Assembly (NCBI RefSeq): GCF_020447265.1
Contig: NZ_JAJADR010000008.1
Coordinates: forward strand, 62,001-126,000
Length of the DNA: 64,000 bases
DNA from: Hymenobacter lucidus
GTDB taxonomy: Bacteria; Bacteroidota; Bacteroidia; Cytophagales; Hymenobacteraceae
Direction: 5' to 3'
Each line of letters opens with the position of its first letter. Positions within the stretch are counted from its first letter, which is position 1. Shown here in pieces: positions 15,016-24,514 of this stretch. The position numbers and the translations under genes were made by a program. The notes beneath the pieces are model-generated. The model was not told the DNA's origin and did no database searches. It was given only the letters and a program-made list of their open reading frames with translations.

Positions 15016-17793
15016 CTACACTACCACGTTTACCATGCGGCCGGGCACGACGATAAACTTCCTGGCGTCCTTGCCTTCGGCAAAGCGCGCCAGGAAGCCG
15101 GATTCGCGGACGGCGGCTTCAATGTCGGCAGCGGTGGCGGTGGCGGGGAATTGCTGGGTTTCGCGCACTTTGCCGTTGATGGCCACGGGGTAGTTTACGG
15201 TGTCTTCCACTAGGAATTCCTCGCGGAACTCGGGGTAGGCGGCGCTGCTGATGCTGCCCGCCGCGTGGCCCAGCTTCACCCACAGCTCCTCGGCCAGGTG
15301 GGGCGCGTAGGGCGAGATGAGCACTACCAGCGGCTCCAGAATGGCGCGTTTGTGCGAGTCGAGGGCCGTCAGCTCGTTCACCGTAATCATCAGGGCGCTG
15401 ACGGTGGTGTTGAAGCTGAACCGCTCAATGTCCTCTTCCACCTTCTTGATGGCCTTGTGCAACGCCTTCAGCTCGCCGGGCGTGGCGGCCTCGTCGGTGA
15501 CGGCAAAGTCGCCATCCTGGGGGTGGTAGAGGCGCCAGAGCTTCTTGAGGAAGCCCGCCACGCCACTCATACCGTTGGTGTTCCAGGGCTTGTACTGCTC
15601 CAGTGGCCCGAGGAACATTTCGTACAGCCGCAGCGCGTCAGCTCCGTACTGATTGACCAGCACATCGGGGCTCACTACGTTGAACTTGGCTTTCGACATC
15701 TTCTCGACCTCCCAGCCGCTTACGTAGCGACCATCGTCTTCGAGAATAAATTCGGCTGAAGCATAATCCGGCCGCCACTTCTTGAAGGCTTCCGTATCCA
15801 GAACGTCGTTGTTGACAATGTTCACGTCAACGTGTAGGGCGGTGGTTTCGTGCTGGTCCTTCTTGCCCAGCGTCACGAACGTATTGGTGCCGTTGATGCG
15901 GTACACGAAGTTCGAGCGGCCCAGAATCATGCCTTGGTTGATAAGCTTCTGGAAGGGCTCATTGGCCGTTACCAAACCCAGGTCTTTCAGGAACAGGTGC
16001 CAGAAGCGGGAGTAGAGCAGGTGGCCCGTAGCGTGTTCTGCGCCACCGAGATATAAGTCCACATTCTGCCAGTATTGCTCGGCCTCCGCGCCCACGAAAC
16101 GCTCAGCGTTGTGCGGGTCCATGTAGCGCAGGTAGTACCACGAGGAGCCGGCCCAGCCGGGCATGGTGCTCAGCTCGTAGTCGTAGAGACCTTTGTACTT
16201 CCAGTCTTTGGCGCGGCCCAGGGGCGGCTCACCGGTTTCGGTGGGCTTGTACTCGTCGATTTCGGGCAGCACCAGGGGCAGGTCGGCTTCGGCCACGCCG
16301 TAGGCCACGCCTTCCTTGTAGTAAATCGGGATGGGCTCACCCCAGTAGCGCTGCCGGCCGAAGATGGCGTCGCGGATGCGGAAGTTGGTTTTGCCCTTGC
16401 CGATGCCGCGGGTTTCAAGCTCTTGAATCAGCTTGGCGGTTGCCTCTTTGTAGGTGAAGCCTTCGATGAGGCCGTGCAGGTAGGTGCCTTCTTTAGTCGG
16501 GTCGGCCTGCTCCTCAATCTGCTGCTGATCTACGACCTGCACGATGGGCAAGTTGAAATGCTTAGCAAACACATAGTCGCGCTGGTCGCCCGAGGGCACG
16601 GCCATGACGGCGCCGGTACCGTAGCCGGCCAGCACGTAGTCGGCAATCCAGATCTGGATAGGCTCGTTGCTAAACGGGTTAAGCGCGTAGGAGCCGGTGA
16701 AGGCACCCGACACGGTTTTGGTATCGGCCATCCGGTCACGCTCCGAGCGGCGCTTGGTAGCGTCGATATAGTCCTGGATGTGCTCCTTTTGTTCGGGCGT
16801 CGTCAGCTCAGCTACTAGCTCGTGCTCGGGGGCCAGCACCAGAAAGGTAGCGCCGTAGATGGTATCGACGCGGGTGGTATACACCTTGATCTGAGCCTGC
16901 TCGTGGTCTTTTACCGAGAAAGTAACCTCGGCGCCGATGCTCTTGCCAATCCAGTTGCGCTGCATTTCCTTGACGGCATCGGGCCAGTCGAGCGTGTCGA
17001 GGCCCTGCAGGAGCCGGTCGGCGTAGGCGGTGATGCGCAGGTTCCACTGGGGCATCAGGCGACGCTCCACGGGAAAGCCGCCCCGCTCGGAGAGGCCGTC
17101 TTTCACCTCGTCATTCGACAAAACCGTGCCCAGGCCGGGGCACCAGTTGACGTAGGTATCCTGCTGGTAGGCCAGGCGGTAGGGGTGCACGGCCTGTAGC
17201 TTCTGCTTCTCGCTGAACGACTGCCACTGCCCGCTGGTGAAGCTGTGGCGCTCTTCTTCGTCGCCGGCCGCCCGGATTCCCTCACTGCCGTTCTGCTCGA
17301 ACTTGGCAAAGAGCGTTTTGAGCGGTTCGGCCTGGTTGGTGTCGAGGTTGTACCAGGAGTTGAAGAGCTTGAGGAAAATCCACTGCGTCCACTTGTAGTA
17401 GGCCGGGTCGGAGGTGCGGACCTCGCGGCTCCAGTCGTAGCTGAAGCCCAGGCTGCTGAGCTGGCGGATGTAGGTATTGATGTTCTGCTCGGTGGTGAGG
17501 GCCGGGTGCTGGCCGGTCTGGATGGCGTACTGCTCGGCGGGGAGGCCGAACGAGTCGAAACCCATGGGATGCAGCACGTTGTAGCCGCGCAGGCGCTTGT
17601 AGCGCGACACGATATCGGAGGCAATGTAGCCCAGGGGGTGCCCTACGTGCAGACCCGCCCCGCTGGGGTACGGGAACATGTCGAGCACGTAGTATTTGGG
17701 CTTGGCCGAGGCGTTGTCGGCCTTGAAAGTGCTATTGTTTTTCCAGTGGGCTTGCCACTTTTTCTCAATATCCTGGGGATGGTAGCCGGGCAT
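15016..17793 (-). CDS. leuS: leucyl-tRNA synthetase
   Basis: The 925-residue product charges tRNA-Leu in the cytoplasm. The class I HIGH motif is HVGH at residues 49-52 after MFPYPSGAGL, and the KMSKS loop is KMSK at 698-701, followed by the LeuS-typical NQYGADALRLYEMFLGPL. The connective CP1 editing region (residues about 230-420) includes a threonine-rich patch and TGAVMAVPSGDQRDYVFA, the usual editing-site block. Length is in the normal range for bacterial LeuS. It is a single gene; the inverted-repeat element at 14.9 kb lies just after its stop. Upstream, TAATTTCG about 30 bases before the start may be its -7 element. Confidence 0.98.
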   Translation of the reverse strand: MPGYHPQDIEKKWQAHWKNNSTFKADNASAKPKYYVLDMFPYPSGAGLHVGHPLGYIASDIVSRYKRLRGYNVLHPMGFDSFGLPAEQYAIQTGQHPALTTEQNINTYIRQLSSLGFSYDWSREVRTSDPAYYKWTQWIFLKLFNSWYNLDTNQAEPLKTLFAKFEQNGSEGIRAAGDEEERHSFTSGQWQSFSEKQKLQAVHPYRLAYQQDTYVNWCPGLGTVLSNDEVKDGLSERGGFPVERRLMPQWNLRITAYADRLLQGLDTLDWPDAVKEMQRNWIGKSIGAEVTFSVKDHEQAQIKVYTTRVDTIYGATFLVLAPEHELVAELTTPEQKEHIQDYIDATKRRSERDRMADTKTVSGAFTGSYALNPFSNEPIQIWIADYVLAGYGTGAVMAVPSGDQRDYVFAKHFNLPIVQVVDQQQIEEQADPTKEGTYLHGLIEGFTYKEATAKLIQELETRGIGKGKTNFRIRDAIFGRQRYWGEPIPIYYKEGVAYGVAEADLPLVLPEIDEYKPTETGEPPLGRAKDWKYKGLYDYELSTMPGWAGSSWYYLRYMDPHNAERFVGAEAEQYWQNVDLYLGGAEHATGHLLYSRFWHLFLKDLGLVTANEPFQKLINQGMILGRSNFVYRINGTNTFVTLGKKDQHETTALHVDVNIVNNDVLDTEAFKKWRPDYASAEFILEDDGRYVSGWEVEKMSKAKFNVVSPDVLVNQYGADALRLYEMFLGPLEQYKPWNTNGMSGVAGFLKKLWRLYHPQDGDFAVTDEAATPGELKALHKAIKKVEEDIERFSFNTTVSALMITVNELTALDSHKRAILEPLVVLISPYAPHLAEELWVKLGHAAGSISSAAYPEFREEFLVEDTVNYPVAINGKVRETQQFPATATAADIEAAVRESGFLARFAEGKDARKFIVVPGRMVNVVV

Positions 17794-18324
17794 GGGATTC
17801 TGCTGCGTGTGAAAGGGCGAAATTAAGCGGAAATGCCGGGAAAGCGCCTCACCTCCGGGGCTGCCCGTCGAAAAAGGAAAGCAGGAGCCTATGGTTTGGA
17901 AGGTGTTTTGCTTTGCTCGCGGGGTGTTTTGCTTTGCTCACGAGGTGTTTTGTTTCAGTCGAATAGTGTTTTGCTTCAGGCGAAGGGTGTTTTGCTTGAG
18001 TCGGAATATGTTTTCAGACAAAAGCGGAGTGCGGGGCCGCTGCGTGAACCAGCGGAACTTAGCCCGACGAGTAGGCTGACAGGAGTAGAGTGAGTTTAAA
18101 TAATATTTATTATATATATATTGTAATATGGATTTGGCGCCACGGGCGCGTGAGCCAATAGGTGGGCCCAACGAGGGAAAGGTCGTTGGACAGGGGAATA
18201 GGTTAGGGGTTGAGGCAAGGCTAGGGAGTAGGCAAGAAGTGGCCATCGGGTAGTGCTATGCTTTATGCACCCGTGAAAAACGCGGGCTTCCGTTGCACTT
18301 CTCTTCACCTAACCCCCTTGCTGT
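17794..18324. other. 531-base gap holding a 21-nt tandem array and an AT-rich tract
   Basis: Between leuS and azoR there is no confident gene. It holds the leuS promoter region, the six-unit array at 17902-18027, and an AT-rich tract at about 18096-18128 of nearly pure A/T (ATTTATTATATATATATTG). The frame 17891-18079 runs through the array and is treated under the array entry. Confidence 0.6.
17902..18027 (+). repeat. tandem array of six 21-nt units
   Basis: Units begin at 17902, 17923, 17944, 17965, 17986 and 18007, exactly 21 bases apart, each starting with a GTGTTTTGC-like core; the first two differ by two bases and the last is degenerate. Because 21 is a multiple of three, every frame gives a heptapeptide repeat. 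With ATG 17891 the frame to 18079 encodes 62 residues with repeated VFCFxRx heptads (VFCFAR, VFCFAH, VFCFSR, VFCFRR, VFCLSR). Changes between units in that frame are often silent at the Cys, Phe and Arg codons. A small Cys-rich peptide is possible but unproven; a neutral tandem repeat is the simpler reading. Confidence 0.8.
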
Positions 18325-18918
18325 ATGAATATTCTGGTGTTGAACTCAAGCGGCCGGACCGAGCTGTCGGTGAGCCGCAAGCTGGTGGCCGAGCTGGTCA
18401 CGGAGTTGCTGGCGCAATCGGCCGAAGCGCGCATTACCTACCGCGACGTAGCGGCGGGGGTACCCTGCGTCGACGATCTGCTGATCAGTGGCTTATACAT
18501 TCCACAGGAGCAGCGCACGGCAGAGCAGCGGCAGGCCCTGGCTTTTTCCGACGAGCTGGTGGCCGAAGTGCAGGCCGCCGATGTACTCGTCATTGGTACT
18601 CCTATCTACAATTTCGGCATTCCGGCTGCCCTCAAGGCCTGGCTCGACCAGATCGTGCGGGCGGGCGTCACGTTTGCCTTCGCTGAAAACGGCTACGAGG
18701 GCCTGCTGACCGGCAAGAAGGCGTACCTGGTCGTCACGTCCGGAGCCGTGGAAGCGGGCAGCAGCCTGGACCACGCCACGCCGTATCTGCGCCTTATTCT
18801 GGGCTTTATCGGTATTACCGATGTGGAAATAATCAGTGCCTGCCAGCTGAGTATGCTGGGTGAGCAGCCCATCAGCGCGGCAATGGACGCTATTCATCAC
18901 CTGCAGACTGTGGGCTGA
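18325..18918 (+). CDS. azoR: FMN-dependent NADH-azoreductase
   Basis: The 197-residue product is of normal AzoR length and has the flavodoxin-like fold: phosphate-binding loop after the first strand (MNILVLNSSGRTELSVSRKL), then VLVIGTPIYNFGIPAALKAWLDQIVRAG, in which PIYNFGIPA is the FMN-binding signature, and VVTSGAVEAGSS. The family reduces quinones and azo compounds with NADH by a two-electron ping-pong mechanism and is thought to protect against thiol and quinone stress. It is followed after 136 bases, with two hairpins between, by an LLM flavin oxidoreductase, so the two may be related in function but not necessarily co-transcribed. Confidence 0.95.
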   Translation: MNILVLNSSGRTELSVSRKLVAELVTELLAQSAEARITYRDVAAGVPCVDDLLISGLYIPQEQRTAEQRQALAFSDELVAEVQAADVLVIGTPIYNFGIPAALKAWLDQIVRAGVTFAFAENGYEGLLTGKKAYLVVTSGAVEAGSSLDHATPYLRLILGFIGITDVEIISACQLSMLGEQPISAAMDAIHHLQTVG

Positions 18919-18929
18919 AAATCGGGCCG

Positions 18930-18966
18930 AAAGCGGGTGGGGAAAGACAGGCGCTTCACCCGCTTT
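18930..18966 (+). terminator. terminator-like hairpin after azoR
   Basis: AAAGCGGGTG at 18930-18939 pairs with CACCCGCTTT at 18957-18966. The loop is 17 bases and the T-run is short, so efficiency is uncertain. Confidence 0.55.
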
Positions 18967-19004
18967 GGTGTCACGGTTGTTGCTGCCAGGCCCGCGCTGG
19001 CCGA

Positions 19005-19031
19005 AACAACCGCCCCGGGCCGGCGGTTGTT
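19005..19031 (+). other. stable hairpin 23 bases before the LLM oxidoreductase start
   Basis: AACAACCGCC at 19005-19014 and its exact reverse complement at 19022-19031 around a seven-base GC loop. It is followed by AGGTCTTTAATAAG and then ATG 19055. It may terminate azoR read-through or form part of the leader of the downstream gene. Confidence 0.5.
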
Positions 19032-19054
19032 AGGTCTTTAATAAGTAGAAGACA

Positions 19055-20053
<999 letters not shown>

Positions 20054-20073
20054 CAGGGTATAAGGGGTGTGAG

Positions 20074-20101
20074 GGGTAAAAAAGAACGTTCTTTTTTACC
20101 C
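20074..20101. terminator. bidirectional terminator between convergent genes
   Basis: GGGTAAAAAAGAAC at 20074-20087 followed directly by its reverse complement to 20101, a perfect 28-base palindrome with A-run and T-run on both sides. It touches the stop codon of the minus-strand gene. Confidence 0.85.
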
Positions 20102-20800
20102 TTATAGTAAGCCGGCCAGCGGGTTTTTGCCATCCAGGGTGCCCTCGGCGCTCAGCACCCGAAAACGGGCAAACAGTTCCTCCCCATACCATTGCTCCTG
20201 GCGCGTGAGGCGAATCACTTCCCGGTGCTGCTCGCTCCGGTAGGCATACTGCTGCATGGCCCCGGCCGATTCCCAGAGGCTGAACGTAGCCTGTCGCACT
20301 ACTGGTAATTCGCCCAGCCCAATGGCGGCCAGTACCCCCGACGCGTGGGCCACGGTGGCGCTGGTAGGAGCCACATAACGCCAGAAGCGGGGCGTTTTCC
20401 ACCACCGGATAGAGGCCCGGGTCAGGACCGCCACGGGCGCGTCGGCGGCGGCCGCTTCAGTGGCGTAGTCGAACGGATTCACGCCGTCCCAGAGTCCGTG
20501 CGCCTTCAGCGGGGCCAGGTGGGCCGTCCAGATTTCGGCTGCCCGCCGCTGGTATTCCAGCCACAGCGGATGCTCCGTGAAGAAAGCCGCAGCCGTTGCT
20601 TCCGACTCCCACACCGCCATAAAGCCGTAGCGCCGCAGGTTGGGCAGGGCCCCGAAGCCGCCGGCCCCGCTGCCCAGCAGTTTCTGAAAGCGCAGTCCCG
20701 GCACCCGTTGCAGCGGACGTTGAGCCGTGCCCATCTGGGCCAGCGCCCAGCGCGCATGACCGGGCGAGAGGGTAATGATGGAGAGGGTAGTGAGTGGCAA
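20102..20800 (-). CDS. spheroidene monooxygenase (CrtA)-like protein
   Basis: The 232-residue product lacks a signal peptide and shows the CrtA pattern: GHARWALAQMGTAQRPLQRVPGL, RFQKLLGSGAGG, RYGFMAVWESEATAAAFF, and a second half with VLTRASIRWWKTPRFW and RQATFSLWESAGAMQQYAYR. It therefore contains two copies of an antibiotic-biosynthesis-monooxygenase-like ferredoxin fold, and CrtA enzymes bind heme and oxygenate carotenoids. Homologues are widespread in pigmented Bacteroidota, where their role is not proven. No other carotenoid gene is in the window, so the carotenoid substrate is inferred only from family membership. Confidence 0.8.
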   Translation of the reverse strand: MPLTTLSIITLSPGHARWALAQMGTAQRPLQRVPGLRFQKLLGSGAGGFGALPNLRRYGFMAVWESEATAAAFFTEHPLWLEYQRRAAEIWTAHLAPLKAHGLWDGVNPFDYATEAAAADAPVAVLTRASIRWWKTPRFWRYVAPTSATVAHASGVLAAIGLGELPVVRQATFSLWESAGAMQQYAYRSEQHREVIRLTRQEQWYGEELFARFRVLSAEGTLDGKNPLAGLL

Positions 20801-20823
20801 GGCGGTAGGAAGCTAAGCTAAAG

Positions 20824-20962
20824 AGCTAGTGCCTCTCCTCAGATGAGGAGAGGCAAGGAGTGGTTGAAACGGTAAAACGACTGCTAGAGCTGATGTTAAT
20901 AGATGTTCAACGCGCTGGTCAACCACCCCTAACCCCTCCTCATCTGAGGAGAGCAACTAGCT
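20824..20962. repeat. inverted-repeat element with 27-nt arms
   Basis: Arms 20824-20850 and 20936-20962 are inverted copies matching at 25 of 27 bases (AGCTAGT...CTCTCCTCAGATGAGGAG). The left arm also contains its own palindrome CTCTCCTCAGATGAGGAGAG. The interior has no recognisable gene. Confidence 0.7.
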
Positions 20963-20988
20963 TCTGGCTTCTAGCCCTAAAACAACAA

Positions 20989-21018
20989 AAAAGGGCCGGA
21001 ACTGCTTCCGGCCCTTTT
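20989..21018 (-). terminator. intrinsic terminator after the pyridoxamine-oxidase-like gene
   Basis: AAAAGGGCCGGAA at 20989-21001 and its exact reverse complement at 21006-21018 with a four-base loop; on the minus strand it lies 20 bases after the stop and is followed by a T-rich tract. Confidence 0.88.
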
Positions 21019-21038
21019 CAATTTTTGCAAAGCAAAAT

Positions 21039-21551
21039 TTACTTCACGTTCACTTTGGCGTGCTCGTTCACGTCGTCGGAAGTGGCCCGCTCGCCGGTGG
21101 CCAGCGCTTTTACGTAGGCAGCGGCTTGGGTCAGCATGCTGCTGGGCGTGTCCCAGTATTCGCCCTTGTCGATTTCGACTTTCAGGATGTAGATGTTCGG
21201 GTCGTCTTTGCCTTTGGCAAACCAGGCGCGCATCGGCTCACTCCAGAGCTTGTCGATTTCGGCCTGGTCGCGGTAGGCGTTGGCCCGGCCCGAAACCGAT
21301 ACGTACACGTTGTCTTCGGGCTTGCCGTAGCTCAGGTTGACGTGGCTGTCCTTTTTTACTTCGTAGACTTTGGCCGAATCCTTATCGGTGAGGAAAACCA
21401 GGGCGCTGCTGCCGTCGGGCTTCTGGGTATACATCGGGCGGCTGCGCAGGCTGCCGTCCTCATCCTGGGTGGTGAGCATGGCAATGCGCACATCCTTGAT
21501 TTTATCGAGCAGCTTGGACAGGTCGTTGGTAACGGGCGATTTATCGGACAT
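21039..21551 (-). CDS. pyridoxamine 5'-phosphate oxidase-fold protein (general stress protein 26-like)
   Basis: Start chosen at the ATG complementary to 21549-21551 (MSDKSPVTNDLSKLLDKI); the longer open frame upstream is Cys/Pro-rich and not protein-like. The 170-residue product has the split beta-barrel FMN-binding pattern: DVRIAMLTTQDEDGSLRSRPM, ALVFLTDKDSAKVYEVKKDSHVNLSYGKPEDNVYVSVSG, and WFAKGKDDPNIYILKVEIDKGEYWD. This matches the Bacteroidota pyridoxamine oxidase family close to general stress protein 26, which bind FMN or FAD but rarely oxidise pyridoxamine. Its own terminator follows, so it is probably monocistronic. Confidence 0.9.
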   Translation of the reverse strand: MSDKSPVTNDLSKLLDKIKDVRIAMLTTQDEDGSLRSRPMYTQKPDGSSALVFLTDKDSAKVYEVKKDSHVNLSYGKPEDNVYVSVSGRANAYRDQAEIDKLWSEPMRAWFAKGKDDPNIYILKVEIDKGEYWDTPSSMLTQAAAYVKALATGERATSDDVNEHAKVNVK

Positions 21552-21708
21552 CGGTAGGAGTGTTTTGGGGATGGGAAAGAGTAGCGGGCCGCCGAAAGGG
21601 ACGGTGGCCTGTTTGTCTGTACGGTTTGGGGGCCCGCTGGGTTGAGCCTGGCGTGGCACTCCGGGCCGAATTTGTCCTGCTTTTTCTGGGCTGTTTGGCT
21701 TGGGCGCG

Positions 21709-23088
21709 TCAGCGGGGCGCGATGGGGCGACGCAGCAGCAGCAAGCCCAGGCCAAACAAAGCAGCCACGCTCAACAGCAGCGTTGGCAGGCCGCGCCGGG
21801 CCGTAGCTACCTCGGCCAGACTGGTAAAGCTATGCCGTGGCTCGCGGGCGTAGTCGGCGTGGGTGAACTCGGCTTGGCGAAAGAGGAACGGGTAGTAAAA
21901 CGCCCGTAGTGAGTCGTGGTAGTGCGTGGCGCTGCGCTGGAAGGCCAAGTGCGTGGGTAGATCGGAGCCGGCCAGAGCGTTGAAGCTGCTTTGGGCGTTG
22001 ATGGCCGGGGAAAGCCAGTTGAGCCGCTCCACCAAGTCGTAGCGGGCCTGCAGACCGTGGGCGTAAGCGGCGGCCAACGGGGCTACGGCCTGGTCGCCGA
22101 GGTGCTGGAAGGCATAGTACCAGCGCCACACAAACCGCTCCCGGATGGTGGCCGTGTCGCGCCACTGCGGGTAAAGGGCGAAAAATCGGTTCATGGTTTC
22201 CGTTTTGGGCCGGTCCCAGCCGCCGTGGATTTCCTCACGCTGCCGGATAGTCAGCTCCAGGCCCTGGGGCACGGGGCGGGCAGCGGCTACGCCCAGGTTC
22301 AGCAAACTGGGTACCAGCACTACCAGCAGCAGCCACACGCCCAGCAAAGCCACGGCATTCACCGCCGAAGTACGCTGCCAGGCCGTGATGACCAGCACAA
22401 CGCCAAACCAGAACAGGCAGTAGAGCACCGTCAGGGCCAGCCAGGTAGCCACGCGGCCATCGAGTGGCAACCGGGCCCACAGCATGCCGAGTAGTGAGAG
22501 CAGGCCGGCCAGCCCCAGTACCAGCGTGAGGCGAAAGGCCAGCTTGGCGCCCACCACCGTAGTAGCCCCAATTGGCTGGGCCAGCAGCAACGGCAGGATT
22601 CCTTCTTCGCGCTCCGCCGACAACAAGTTGAAGCCCAGGGCGATGATGAGCAGCGGCACCAGGTATACCAGCACAAAAGCCAGGTCGAAGTTACCGCTAA
22701 GCAGCTTCAGGGGGTTGGCATTGTCGGTGGCGTAGAGCTGGTTGTGCAGGCCCAGCAGACGCAGCTTCACGTAGCTTGGGTTCACGTCGCGCAGGCCCAG
22801 CGAGAGGGCGGCCCAGGCATCGGGGTGGTGTACGGCGAAGGTGGAATGGTAGTAGCCGATGTCGCCGGCGTCGGCGGGGCCGGGGAATTTTACCTTCAGC
22901 TCGTCCACGTTGCGGCGCGTGAGTTCGGGCAAGGCCGCCAGCTGCTGGCGCTGCCGGGCGATTTCGGTGGTGCCATAATATATACCGTAGACGCCGGTGG
23001 CCAGCAGCAGACCGCAGAGCAGCACCAGGCCCCGGGCAGTACGAAAATGCCGCCACTCGGCCGCAAACAAAATCCAGAATACGCGCAT
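21709..23088 (-). CDS. ABC transporter permease, DUF3526 type (second of pair)
   Basis: The 459-residue product has one N-terminal membrane helix (GLVLLCGLLLATGVYGIYYG), a soluble periplasmic domain of about 110 residues, and then about five more helices starting FDLAFVLVYLVPLLIIALGFNLLSAEREEG. The EREEGxLPLLLAQP motif facing the cytoplasm after the second helix is the usual ABC-2 coupling element. A second large periplasmic loop (residues about 285-420) precedes the last helix. It belongs with the NosY-like DUF3526 permeases. It is encoded four bases after the first permease and must work with it and with the ATPase as a heterodimeric exporter. The ligand is unknown. Confidence 0.88.
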   Translation of the reverse strand: MRVFWILFAAEWRHFRTARGLVLLCGLLLATGVYGIYYGTTEIARQRQQLAALPELTRRNVDELKVKFPGPADAGDIGYYHSTFAVHHPDAWAALSLGLRDVNPSYVKLRLLGLHNQLYATDNANPLKLLSGNFDLAFVLVYLVPLLIIALGFNLLSAEREEGILPLLLAQPIGATTVVGAKLAFRLTLVLGLAGLLSLLGMLWARLPLDGRVATWLALTVLYCLFWFGVVLVITAWQRTSAVNAVALLGVWLLLVVLVPSLLNLGVAAARPVPQGLELTIRQREEIHGGWDRPKTETMNRFFALYPQWRDTATIRERFVWRWYYAFQHLGDQAVAPLAAAYAHGLQARYDLVERLNWLSPAINAQSSFNALAGSDLPTHLAFQRSATHYHDSLRAFYYPFLFRQAEFTHADYAREPRHSFTSLAEVATARRGLPTLLLSVAALFGLGLLLLRRPIAPR

Positions 23089-23092
23089 CGGT

Positions 23093-24511
23093 CTATAGGT
23101 CAGTGAAGTTGGAAATCAGGCGCAACCCCAGCCAGCATAGGCCGGCGGCCCAGAGCAGCAGAGCCGCTACCGGCAATAGCAGGCGCGGCCGCGCCCAGCC
23201 CAGCGACGGGGCCTGGTAGCTGAAAACCGGTAGCTCGCGCCAGGTGTGGGCATCGAGGCGGCGTTCCTTGTCGCCGTAGCCCATGCCGGCCTGCAGGCCG
23301 TTGAGGCGCTGCACTAGGCCGTAGCGGTAAGCCTCGGCCGCTTGCTGGAAATGCACGTAGTGGGCAAAGTCGGAGCCGGCCAGGCCCATCGACAGCGACC
23401 GGATGGCCTGGTAGGGATTCAGCAGGCCGGCCCAGTCGGAGAGGCGGTTTTGGCGTTCGTAGGTGGCATTCAGGGCCGCGAAGTGCTGCTGGTAAACCTT
23501 GGCAGAATACTCCTCGCCAGCCGCCATCTGCACCCCGGCCAAACTCACGGGCAGCTTGTCTTCGGAATCGACGCCGTACTTTTTCAGGAGGCCGGCTTTC
23601 AGGGCTGCGGCGCGCTGGTCGTGCGGGTCGTGACCATTGATGCCGTGCTGGGCCTGCTCGTGTACGTCGGCATCGAGTTGGGCCTTGGTGACGGTGGGGT
23701 AGAGCGTGGCGCCCAGGTTGGCCGTGGCTTTGGGCAAAATAATGCCGCCCACAATCCAGAGGCCAAGCAGCGTGACCAGGGCCGCGCGGGAGCTGGCCTG
23801 CGTGGCTGACACGACCACCGAGCCGACCACAAACAGGAAGAAGTACACCGCGTAGCTGAGCCCAAACAGCGCCAGCCGCGCCACCAGGTCGGTATTCGAG
23901 GCAAATTCCTCACCCGTAAACAGCAGGGCGGCCGCCAGTGCCAGGGCCGGCGCTACCACCAGCGCCACGGCCTGGCTGTAGCCCACAATCTTGCCCCAGG
24001 CCACCTGCCGTAGCGTAATTCCCTGGCTGAGCAGTAGGCGTAGCGTGCCGGTTTCGCGCTCCTGAGTGAAGGCCCCGAAGCACAGAAAAATGATGAGCAG
24101 CGGCACCAGCAGCTGGAGTACGAAGGCCACGGTCATTTCCCCGAACCGAATTAGGGAGCCCGACTGCTGGGCCTGGCTGAAGTTGACGCTGTTTTGCTGG
24201 TGGGCTTCCAAATACACGGCGCTGCCGGTAAACGAGTCCACGCCGCCGTCGAGCAAACTCAGGCCCGACTTGGGGCGGAAGGCAAACGAGCCGTAGTGGG
24301 CCACCCGGTGCGGGTGCCGGGCCGGCTGGTTGCGGAACTGGTCATTGACGGTCGTTTGGGCCAGCTGCCGTTCCTGCTGCAGCGTGCGGAAACTGGCGCG
24401 ACCCACCAGCGTGGCGACCAGCAGCAGCACGAGCACCAGGGCGCTAAGCCCCGCAAAGCGCCGGTCGCGCCGGATGCTGACGAATTCTTTTTGGGCAATG
24501 CTTCGGATCAT
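23093..24511 (-). CDS. ABC transporter permease, DUF3526 type (first of pair)
   Basis: The 472-residue product starts MIRSIAQKEFVSIRRDRRF, a typical cytoplasmic N-terminus of ABC-2 permeases, then a helix (ALVLVLLLVATLVGRASF), a periplasmic domain to about residue 125, a membrane core beginning VAFVLQLLVPLLIIFLCFGAFTQERETGTLRLLL, another periplasmic loop, and a final helix near the C-terminus (LLLPVAALLLWAAGLCWLGL). The topology equals that of the next gene, so the two are old duplicates. The start codon follows the ATPase stop after three bases, which indicates translational coupling. Confidence 0.88.
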   Translation of the reverse strand: MIRSIAQKEFVSIRRDRRFAGLSALVLVLLLVATLVGRASFRTLQQERQLAQTTVNDQFRNQPARHPHRVAHYGSFAFRPKSGLSLLDGGVDSFTGSAVYLEAHQQNSVNFSQAQQSGSLIRFGEMTVAFVLQLLVPLLIIFLCFGAFTQERETGTLRLLLSQGITLRQVAWGKIVGYSQAVALVVAPALALAAALLFTGEEFASNTDLVARLALFGLSYAVYFFLFVVGSVVVSATQASSRAALVTLLGLWIVGGIILPKATANLGATLYPTVTKAQLDADVHEQAQHGINGHDPHDQRAAALKAGLLKKYGVDSEDKLPVSLAGVQMAAGEEYSAKVYQQHFAALNATYERQNRLSDWAGLLNPYQAIRSLSMGLAGSDFAHYVHFQQAAEAYRYGLVQRLNGLQAGMGYGDKERRLDAHTWRELPVFSYQAPSLGWARPRLLLPVAALLLWAAGLCWLGLRLISNFTDL

Positions 24512-24514
24512 CGG

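Noticed and set aside
17902..18027. CRISPR-like array.
   Set aside because: Units are 21 bases with no unique spacers between them and no cas genes nearby, so it is a plain tandem repeat.
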